Part shown: piece after piece, positions 1 to 6,066 of the stretch
Position numbering within the stretch: position 1 is the stretch's first letter
How the letters are laid out: each line of letters starts with the position of its first letter
Assembly (NCBI RefSeq): GCF_946481155.1
Contig: NZ_CAMLMK010000110.1
Coordinates: 1-8,688 of the forward strand
Source of the DNA: an uncultured Flavobacterium sp.
Lineage (GTDB): Bacteria; Bacteroidota; Bacteroidia; Flavobacteriales; Flavobacteriaceae
DNA: 8,688 nucleotides
Direction: 5' to 3'
Program-made: the position numbers and the translations under genes
Notes under the pieces: model-generated
What the model saw: the letters and a program-made list of their open reading frames with translations, nothing else
What the model was told of the DNA's origin: nothing
The model's database searches: none

Positions 1-1220
1 GCAGGCGTTTCCGCTGGTGTTTCTGTTGGCTGTTCCTGTAATTCTTCTTCGGCTTTCTTTCTGTTGTCTTTGCCTTTTTTGATTTGTCCTTTGATACTGT
101 CGGCGCGCTCGAGCATCATGTCTTTGGTCAGGTCACGGATAGGTTCCATGTTGAATGCCGCCATGAAGGCTTTCTGAGCTTTTCCGGGCTCTCCCATGTT
201 GTCATACATCATGGCTTTGTGGTATTCGCTCAGCATCGATTTCGGGTAGTTTTTCTTTGCCAGTTCCGAAAGCGTTTTGAAATCTTCGTAGTTTTTATTC
301 TTCATGATGGCTGCTTCGATTGCTTTGAAATCGGTCAGACGGATCTTCGGCATAAAGCCTAATTTTTTTTGAATACCGGCATATTTATCCACTAAATACT
401 GGGTATGGCCTTTGTCCAATTTGGCCAGTTTTTCCTGAAACTCGTTCATTGAGATTGGCTGGTAGCCGTCAAAAATGGAATAGATGGCGCTGTTAACAGC
501 ATTTGGCACTAAGGAATAATGCGAAGTGTTTTTGAAATCATCAAAACCGTATTTTACGAAATCGGTCTTCACCGTTTTTAAGCCCTGATCCAGGGTTTTG
601 ATACGTTCTCTCATATCCTTCAGGTCGCCATCGGCGGTAGCCAGATAGAAGAAAATCGGTTTTTGCGCAATTTTTAAGCGGTCCGGAAGACGTGTTTCCA
701 TTTCGGCAGGCAATTCAGGGCTCAGGCACAAATAGGCATTGAAAACCGGATTGTCTTTGTATAGGTAGGCGTTAATGAAACCGGCGGTCAGATCGTGTCC
801 GGCGATTAAACGATATGGTGCCACGCGGAATTTTTTCTCTATGTAAGGCAGCAATTCAATACCGATGAACTCGAAGAATTTCGCGCCCTGTTCTGTCGGA
901 AGGCCGTTTTCATCGAATTGGGAATCGAATTCGCGTTCGTTGCCTTTGTTTTGGTTGATTCCTACGATGATTACTTCGGGAAGATCGTCCCAATAGGCGC
1001 CGTATTTCATGGTTCCCATTATCGGATCAAGCAGGTATTCGCTGTCCAAAACCACAAAAACCGGGTATTTTTTGTCCTTGCTGGATTCGTAGGACGGCGG
1101 AAGCACTATGGTGACGTCCCGCGGGCCGCCTAAACGTTGTGATTCAAAAGGTTCGTCAAAGCGTTGCGCGAACACGGAACCCGTTAGCATAGCCAGCAAT
1201 AGAAGTAATTTGGTTTTCAT
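1..1220 (-). CDS. Secreted esterase-fold (alpha/beta hydrolase) protein with TPR-like C-terminus, partial
   Basis: The gene starts with ATG at 1220-1218 and stays open through 406 full codons to the left edge, so its C-terminus is missing. Residues 1-18 are a typical type I signal peptide (MKTK, a Leu-rich core, then VFA cut before Q19), which fixes the start and places the product in the periplasm or outside the cell. Residues about 30-255 resemble the putative esterase family (esterase D / COG2819 type): a PPSY strand, VFVVLDSEYL, an IVGI strand, a nucleophile-elbow region at 138-147 and a likely catalytic His at H234 (NTSHYSLVP). The elbow reads GHDLTAG instead of the usual GHSxGG, so D143 replaces the serine nucleophile. 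Residues about 328-360 look like one TPR repeat (YHKAMMYDNMGEPGKAQKAF), followed by a charged, then Pro/Thr/Glu-rich tail. It lies 46 bases after the membrane-protein gene on the same strand. The fold is fairly sure; enzyme activity and substrate are unknown. Confidence 0.85.
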   Translation of the reverse strand, partial: MKTKLLLLLAMLTGSVFAQRFDEPFESQRLGGPRDVTIVLPPSYESSKDKKYPVFVVLDSEYLLDPIMGTMKYGAYWDDLPEVIIVGINQNKGNEREFDSQFDENGLPTEQGAKFFEFIGIELLPYIEKKFRVAPYRLIAGHDLTAGFINAYLYKDNPVFNAYLCLSPELPAEMETRLPDRLKIAQKPIFFYLATADGDLKDMRERIKTLDQGLKTVKTDFVKYGFDDFKNTSHYSLVPNAVNSAIYSIFDGYQPISMNEFQEKLAKLDKGHTQYLVDKYAGIQKKLGFMPKIRLTDFKAIEAAIMKNKNYEDFKTLSELAKKNYPKSMLSEYHKAMMYDNMGEPGKAQKAFMAAFNMEPIRDLTKDMMLERADSIKGQIKKGKDNRKKAEEELQEQPTETPAETP

Positions 1221-1266
1221 AATCTGCTTTTTAGTCTGTTTGAAAATAGAACAGCAATATAGCAAA

Positions 1267-2229
1267 TTATTTTTTGCGATTGAATATCGGTAAAAGTAAA
1301 AAAGAAAGCCCGCCTAAAAGGATTACCAGTGCGGTTTGTGACGACCATAAAATATAGCCAAAGGCAACTCCTGCGGTATCCGGAATGCTGTAAAGCACCA
1401 GAATCTGGGAAATCATCAGCGGGAAGGCGCCAAAGCCCCCGTTAGTGAATGAAATTGCCAAGCTTCCTACTACGAAAGCAGTGACAATGGTACCGAAGCC
1501 GATGTGGCTGGTTTCCTTTAGGGCAAATATGGCAACATAAAAGGTAAGCACATACGACATCCAGATTATTGCTGTCAATACCAGGAAAGGGATACGGTTT
1601 GGCATTTTGAACGTACTTAAAAGCCCTTCCACTAATCCTTCAATTTTGGCTTTTATAAAAAGAATGGGTTTCCATGTGGAATAAATAAAAGCAGTTACAA
1701 CGATTATAAAACTTATAAAACCAATTATTCCCAGGTAGATTAGTTTTTGCATAGGAATTTTTGCGGTTATAAAGGATTCGAGCTGTTCGAACTGCAACAG
1801 GAAGGCCGTAATAATAAATGCGATAAGAATTACAAAATCGATGACACGTTCCGCTATTATGGTTCCGAAACCTTTGTCGAACGGGATGTCGTTGTATTTT
1901 TTCAGGACTAAGGCACGTGCCACTTCCCCTGAACGCGGGATGGTATAATTAATAAGGTAACCTATGCTGACAGCGCAAAAATTATTCCTGAAACGCGAGA
2001 AATATCCCATATGTTCCAGGCTGTACCGCCATCGGTAGGCTCTTGCGGCAAGGCTTACCACGGAAAAGAAGGAAGAAATCAGGACAAAGCCATAATCGGC
2101 ATTTCTGAAATGACCCATAATTTCCTGCAACTGTTTTGGCGTGAACTTGTTATAAGTATAATACACTAAAAAAACACCCAATAAAAGGGGGATTGTTATG
2201 TTTAGCGTTTTTTTTACTTTTTCGTTCAA
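1267..2229 (-). CDS. LPG_synthase_TM / UPF0104 family flippase-like inner-membrane protein
   Basis: This 320-aa protein matches the membrane domain of lysylphosphatidylglycerol synthase/flippase MprF (PF03706, formerly UPF0104) but has no soluble aminoacyl-transfer domain. About eight hydrophobic segments are visible, near residues 11-27, 47-63, 83-98, 124-146, 162-184, 214-237, 245-279 and 286-315. Family-typical motifs are NYTIPRSGEVARA at 94-106, with the PRSGE loop, and ERVID at 127-131; a Gly-rich FTNGGFGAFP lies at 261-270. Family members are thought to move lipid-linked molecules across the membrane; the cargo here cannot be told. The start is TTG at 2229-2227, two bases after the panD stop. 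The frame has an in-frame stop at 2257-2259 and no other start in between, and the next ATG (M38) would remove the first membrane segment. A run of eight A's lies in codons 5-8. Translation is probably coupled to panD. Confidence 0.88.
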   Translation of the reverse strand: MNEKVKKTLNITIPLLLGVFLVYYTYNKFTPKQLQEIMGHFRNADYGFVLISSFFSVVSLAARAYRWRYSLEHMGYFSRFRNNFCAVSIGYLINYTIPRSGEVARALVLKKYNDIPFDKGFGTIIAERVIDFVILIAFIITAFLLQFEQLESFITAKIPMQKLIYLGIIGFISFIIVVTAFIYSTWKPILFIKAKIEGLVEGLLSTFKMPNRIPFLVLTAIIWMSYVLTFYVAIFALKETSHIGFGTIVTAFVVGSLAISFTNGGFGAFPLMISQILVLYSIPDTAGVAFGYILWSSQTALVILLGGLSFLLLPIFNRKK

Positions 2230-2231
2230 AA

Positions 2232-2582
2232 CTAGGTGAGTGAGTTGTCTTCCTCGTTAGGGAAAACCAAGGCCGGTTTGAAGTTTTTCGCTTCTTCACA
2301 GCTCAGGATCCCATAGGCAATAATAATAATGATATCGCCTTTGTGGACTTTTCGGGCAGCAGGGCCGTTCAGGGTGATTTCACCACTGTTTCTCGGGCCT
2401 GTGATAGCGTAAGTTTCCAGGCGTTCCCCGTTATTGAGGTTGACGATGGATACTTTTTCGCCTTCATAAATGTTGGAAGCTTCCATTAAAGCTTCGTCAA
2501 TGGTAATACTACCGATGTAGTTTAGATCGGCTCCAGTCACCTTTACGCGGTGAATCTTGGATTTAACAACGTGAATTTGCAT
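2232..2582 (-). CDS. panD: Aspartate 1-decarboxylase (pyruvoyl enzyme)
   Basis: PanD decarboxylates L-aspartate to beta-alanine in the cytoplasm for pantothenate and coenzyme A synthesis. The 116-aa length is close to that of known PanD proteins, and the family residues fall at the same numbers as in the E. coli enzyme: K9, the self-cleavage site G24-S25 (in NYIGSITID), R54 and Y58. Cleavage there would turn S25 into the pyruvoyl cofactor. Other family motifs are [21 protein letters not shown] and the [20 protein letters not shown] stretch. The gene starts 14 bases after the panC stop, and its TAG stop lies 2 bases before the TTG start of the membrane-protein gene, so the three appear to be co-transcribed. 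I see nothing missing. Confidence 0.97.
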   Translation of the reverse strand: MQIHVVKSKIHRVKVTGADLNYIGSITIDEALMEASNIYEGEKVSIVNLNNGERLETYAITGPRNSGEITLNGPAARKVHKGDIIIIIAYGILSCEEAKNFKPALVFPNEEDNSLT

Positions 2583-2596
2583 GATGCAAAGTTATA

Positions 2597-3445
2597 TCAA
2601 TTTAGTGAAATATTATCTATTAATCTTATGTTGTTTATGAATACCGCAATGAAACCGCGATATTTCCTGTTTTTGCTTTTTCTTTTGCAGGGCAGCAGGG
2701 TGGCTTCGTCGGCGATTTCGAAATACTCTAAAGTAAAATTTGGGTGCTTCTGAAACGCGTTTTGCACATAGGCAATCACCTCTTTGGCGGAATGGGTTTC
2801 AAAGCGGAACCTGGCTTCTTTCAGGACCTGATAGATGATGGCCGCTTCGTCACGGGCTTCTTTTGAAAGTCGTTCGTTGCGGGAACTCATGGCCAGTCCG
2901 TTCGGTTCCCTGTGGATGGGGCAGCCGTGGATTGTTACGGGCAGCTTGTGTTTTTCGGTCATCTTCTTAACGATCTGCAGCTGCTGGAAGTCTTTTTCGC
3001 CGAAGTAGGCATTAGTGGGCTTCACGATTTCAAACAGTTTTTTGACAATGGTGCCTACGCCGTCGAAGTGTCCGGGGCGGTGTGCGCCTTCCATCTGCAG
3101 TTCGAGTCCGTCGTAGTTGAAGGAGGTGGATTCTGTCTTTCCTTCATAAATATCTTCCACTGCCGGGGCATATACGATGATGTCTTTTGAGATGGTTTTG
3201 ATTTTCTCCACATCGCGGTCTAGCGTCCGGGGGTAATTGGTTAAATCTTCCTGGTTGTTGAACTGGGTCGGATTCACGAAAATGCTTACTACGGTCAGGG
3301 CATTGTTTGTAAGAGATTCCTTCATTAATGACAGGTGTCCCTGGTGTAAAGCGCCCATGGTTGGGACAAAGCCGATTTTTGTTTTTGGCGTGGCCATTTT
3401 GCTTAAATGTGCCGATAAATCTGACTTTTTGTTGAAGATGAGCAT
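2597..3445 (-). CDS. panC: Pantothenate synthetase (pantoate--beta-alanine ligase)
   Basis: PanC joins D-pantoate and beta-alanine, using ATP through a pantoyl-adenylate, to make pantothenate. The 282-aa protein has the family motifs in order: PTMGALHQGH at 28-37 with the HIGH-like His pair H34/H37, VSIFVNPTQF at 53-62, YPRTLDRD at 71-78, HRPGHFDGVGTIV at 122-134, YFGEKDFQQLQIV at 147-159, and HREPNGLAMSSRN at 178-190, which holds the KMSKS-like loop. Length is normal for the family. It is the first gene of the minus-strand unit and is followed directly by panD, which supplies its beta-alanine. A TAnnTTTG element lies 23 bases upstream of the ATG. panB, which supplies pantoate, is not in this window. 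Confidence 0.97.
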   Translation of the reverse strand: MLIFNKKSDLSAHLSKMATPKTKIGFVPTMGALHQGHLSLMKESLTNNALTVVSIFVNPTQFNNQEDLTNYPRTLDRDVEKIKTISKDIIVYAPAVEDIYEGKTESTSFNYDGLELQMEGAHRPGHFDGVGTIVKKLFEIVKPTNAYFGEKDFQQLQIVKKMTEKHKLPVTIHGCPIHREPNGLAMSSRNERLSKEARDEAAIIYQVLKEARFRFETHSAKEVIAYVQNAFQKHPNFTLEYFEIADEATLLPCKRKSKNRKYRGFIAVFINNIRLIDNISLN

Positions 3446-3468
3446 TTCCTTCCGGTTTAAATTGACTG

Positions 3469-3476
3469 CAAACTTA
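3469..3476 (-). promoter_or_regulatory. Putative -7 element for the panC-panD unit
   Basis: On the minus strand this reads TAAGTTTG, a perfect match to the Bacteroidota -7 consensus TAnnTTTG. It ends 23 bases before the panC ATG, which would give a short leader. The upstream -33 position is weak: the nearest match at acceptable spacing is TTTA about 21 bases away. It is called from position and consensus only. Confidence 0.55.
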
Positions 3477-3480
3477 CTAT

Positions 3481-3515
3481 TTTGTTAAATAACTGCATAA
3501 ATTTTTGTAATTTTG
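3481..3515 (+). promoter_or_regulatory. Putative promoter for the synthase-like/DUF4270/glmS operon
   Basis: TTTG at 3481-3484 (-33 type) is separated by 23 bases from TAATTTTG at 3508-3515, a perfect TAnnTTTG. This fits the flavobacterial consensus TTG-N17-23-TAnnTTTG. The predicted leader is about 30 bases, is A-rich just before the ATG at 3554, and has no Shine-Dalgarno sequence, which is usual in this phylum. Confidence 0.65.
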
Positions 3516-3553
3516 CCTGTTTTTTGTACCCAATTTTTAAAAATAAAATACAA

Positions 3554-4360
3554 ATGGAGGATAAGAGGATATTGTATGTATCATCTGAAGTAGTGCCTTA
3601 CTTAGCTGAAAATGAGGTTTCTTTAATGTCGTATGACGTTCCGAAAATGATCAACGATCAGGGAGGGCAAATACGCATTTTCATGCCAAGATACGGAAAT
3701 ATTAATGAGAGAAGGCATCAGTTGCATGAAGTGATTCGACTGTCGGGGATGAATTTGGTGGTGAATGACATGGATATGCCTCTGATTATTAAAGTTGCTT
3801 CGATTCCGAAAGAACGGATCCAGGTTTATTTTATCGATAATGATGAATATTTTAAGCGCAAAGCTACGTTCACCGATGAAGAAGGAGTACTTTATCCTGA
3901 CAATGACGAGCGTGCTATTTTCTTTGCGAAAGGTGTGGTGGAGACGGTAAAGAAACTGAATTGGGTGCCGGACATCATTCACGTACACGGCTGGATGGCA
4001 GCGATGCTTCCGGTTTATATGAAACACTTCTACAAAAACGAAGCGCTTTTTGCAGACACTAAAATCGTGACTTCGGTCTATAGCCAGTCTTTTGACGGGA
4101 ACCTGGACAATGACATGCTTAAAAAAGTGATGTTTGACAATGTTCCGGAAGCATCGGTAAGCGATTTGGCGGAGCCGAATTTCGAGAACATCATGAAAGC
4201 TTCGATTCTGCACTCGGATGCCGTGATTATCGCGTCGGAAGAGGTGTCTCCAAGTTTAACAAAATTTATAGAAAGTTCGAAAAAACCTTTTTTACCTTTC
4301 GTCCCGAAAGAAAAATTTGCGGAAGCGTATACTAATTTCTACAAAACGCAGGTTTTATAA
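3554..4360 (+). CDS. Glycogen/starch synthase-like protein, N-terminal (GT5) domain only
   Basis: The 268-aa protein resembles the N-terminal Rossmann half of bacterial glycogen synthase GlgA (starch synthase catalytic domain, GT5): RILYVSSEVVPY at 5-16, IRIFMPRYGNI at 40-50, YFIDNDEYFKR at 92-102, then PDIIHVHGWMAAMLPVYMK at 139-157, equivalent to the HxHDW region, and IMKASILHSDAVIIASEEVS at 213-232. GlgA is usually about 480 aa. The whole C-terminal GT-B half, which holds most catalytic residues, is absent, and the N-terminal KxGGL motif that binds ADP-glucose is replaced by AENEVSL around 18-24. Glycogen synthase activity is therefore doubtful; a regulatory or binding role is possible but unproven. 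The start is set at 3554: an ATG 72 bases upstream is in frame, but the predicted promoter lies inside that extension and the family match begins at MEDKR. DUF4270 follows after 15 bases. Confidence 0.85.
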   Translation: MEDKRILYVSSEVVPYLAENEVSLMSYDVPKMINDQGGQIRIFMPRYGNINERRHQLHEVIRLSGMNLVVNDMDMPLIIKVASIPKERIQVYFIDNDEYFKRKATFTDEEGVLYPDNDERAIFFAKGVVETVKKLNWVPDIIHVHGWMAAMLPVYMKHFYKNEALFADTKIVTSVYSQSFDGNLDNDMLKKVMFDNVPEASVSDLAEPNFENIMKASILHSDAVIIASEEVSPSLTKFIESSKKPFLPFVPKEKFAEAYTNFYKTQVL

Positions 4361-4375
4361 TAAATTGACATAAAC

Positions 4376-6064
4376 ATGAATAAAATTTCATTGGCTAAGA
4401 AGCTTGTACTATTATTTTCGGTAGTGTTTTTTGCTTCTTGCGATAAAGAATTCAATAGTATCGGTTCTGATATTGTCGGAAACGATTATTTTAATTTTAC
4501 ACGCACAGAGCAGGAAGTTATGGCGTATGATTCCATTACCGGACCTGTACAATCGAATAACCTTCCTTTGAATGCTTTGGGGATTTATAAAAACGATCCT
4601 ACTTTTGGCCTTACTACCTCGCATTTCGTGACGCAGCTTGAACTGGTTACATCTAATGTTACCTTCAATACTAACCCGGTAATCGATTCGGTTTGGGTGT
4701 ATGTTCCTTATTTCAGTACACAAACGGGCACCGATACGGACGGATTAAGAACGTACGAGCTGGATTCCGTTTATGGGGATCTTACAAAAAAATTCAAGTT
4801 GAAGGTATATGAGAACGGCTATTATCTGGGGTCTTATAATCCGAATAATGAAAACAATATCCAGCGTCATTTTTCAGACGAGAAAGCTATTGTGGAATCC
4901 AACCTGAGAGGCGCGGATGCCTCGGGGAATTCGGTTCCTTTCGGCCAGTACCTTAATAATGGGCCGGTTAATGAAAATGAGCAATTTGTACATAGCGCAT
5001 CGGAAAGAATCATTTACAAGACGGACGGTGCGGGCCAATATGTTGATGCCAGTGGTGAGGTTTTAGCAGACCAGGGGGATATTTCGGCGCGCGTAATCAA
5101 AGAGCGTTTTCCGCCGGGAATCTGGCTGAACCTTAATAAGGCTTTTTTCCAGAAAAAGATCCTGGATGCACTGCCGGAAAAGCTGACCAACAACAATATC
5201 TTTAAAGAATATTTCAGAGGGCTTTATTTCCAGGTTGAGGCGATTAATGCAGGCGAAGGTGCTGTGGCACTGCTTGATTTCAGTAAAGGTTATGTAAAAA
5301 TGACCTATAAAATGGATACGGCTACTGACGATGACAATAATCCTGCTACGCCAACAGCAACGCGTCTTGAGCGTTCGATGAGCTTAAAGCTTGCAGGAAA
5401 CACGGTTAATTTTTTCGATTCGAATTATACGCTGCCTGCCAGTGATAAGCTTCTTTACTTAAAGGGCGGTGATGGTTCTGTGGCCTACATCAATATGTTT
5501 GTTGATGAGAATGATGCAGATAATGATGAAAACGGAAACGATGTCCCTGATCAGTTAGATGATTTAAGGGATAACAACTGGATGATCAATGAGGCTAACC
5601 TTACGTTCTATATTGAAAAAAATATAATGGACACCAAAGATGCCCCGATAAGAATTTATTTATATGATGCCATCGGCAAAAAACCTATCCTGGATTATTA
5701 CGCAGACGGTTCTACAAATAGTTCCAAACCAAAATACAATAAGAAAGGCTTTTCCGGAATTATAGTGGAAGAGGATGATAAAGGGGTAAAATACAAGATC
5801 AGAATTACAGAATACCTGAAAAACTGCATAAAGGATGAAGATGCTAAAAACTTCAAATTAGGTTTGGTGGTTACTGAAAATATTAATAATATTACTAATG
5901 CCTATTTAAAACCGGCAGTGGGCCAGGAACCAAATGTAATCGTTCCGCTTTCTTCCGCGATTAATCCATTAGGTACAGTTTTATACGGCAGCAATATTCA
6001 GAGTACTGATGCCGATTATGCAAAAAGGCTTAAATTAGAGATTTACTATACTCAACCTGACTAA
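4376..6064 (+). CDS. DUF4270 family lipoprotein
   Basis: This 562-aa protein matches the DUF4270 family of Bacteroidota, whose function is unknown to me. The N-terminus is a lipoprotein signal: KK, a hydrophobic stretch, and lipobox FFASC, with C22 the lipidated residue. The residues after the Cys (DKE) are charged and partly acidic, which is compatible with outer-membrane or surface export but not proof of it. The N-terminal NSIGSDIVG and the INEANLTFYI stretch near 400-410 are family-like. Residues 377-396 form a dense Asp/Asn run (DENDADNDENGNDVPDQLDD) with the spacing of a thrombospondin type 3 or EF-hand-like calcium loop; a second acidic stretch lies at 314-322. No membrane segment follows the signal. 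It sits 15 bases after the synthase-like gene and 2 bases before glmS, so it probably shares their transcript, which suggests an envelope role. Confidence 0.9.
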   Translation: MNKISLAKKLVLLFSVVFFASCDKEFNSIGSDIVGNDYFNFTRTEQEVMAYDSITGPVQSNNLPLNALGIYKNDPTFGLTTSHFVTQLELVTSNVTFNTNPVIDSVWVYVPYFSTQTGTDTDGLRTYELDSVYGDLTKKFKLKVYENGYYLGSYNPNNENNIQRHFSDEKAIVESNLRGADASGNSVPFGQYLNNGPVNENEQFVHSASERIIYKTDGAGQYVDASGEVLADQGDISARVIKERFPPGIWLNLNKAFFQKKILDALPEKLTNNNIFKEYFRGLYFQVEAINAGEGAVALLDFSKGYVKMTYKMDTATDDDNNPATPTATRLERSMSLKLAGNTVNFFDSNYTLPASDKLLYLKGGDGSVAYINMFVDENDADNDENGNDVPDQLDDLRDNNWMINEANLTFYIEKNIMDTKDAPIRIYLYDAIGKKPILDYYADGSTNSSKPKYNKKGFSGIIVEEDDKGVKYKIRITEYLKNCIKDEDAKNFKLGLVVTENINNITNAYLKPAVGQEPNVIVPLSSAINPLGTVLYGSNIQSTDADYAKRLKLEIYYTQPD

Positions 6065-6066
6065 TT

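Noticed and set aside
363..370. Run of eight T's (A's in the coding strand) as a programmed frameshift site in the esterase-fold gene
   Set aside because: The frame stays open and protein-like on both sides, so no shift is needed; homopolymers of this size are common in AT-rich genomes.
1236..1254. Inverted repeat CTGTT/AACAG between the membrane-protein and esterase-fold genes
   Set aside because: The stem is only 5 bp with a 9-base loop and no T-run, too weak to call a terminator. No perfect TAnnTTTG promoter was found in this 46-base gap either.
84..1293. Plus-strand open frames of 61-92 codons
   Set aside because: They lie opposite the esterase-fold gene, which has a clear signal peptide and fold motifs; none shows its own motifs.
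3482..3553. In-frame ATG giving the synthase-like protein a 24-residue N-terminal extension
   Set aside because: The predicted promoter elements lie within it, the sequence is Cys/Phe/Asn-rich without signal-peptide character, and the family match begins at the ATG at 3554.
3623..4213. 196-codon open frame on the minus strand
   Set aside because: It lies wholly inside the synthase-like gene, has no recognisable motif and is rich in His, Arg and Phe as expected for an antisense shadow.
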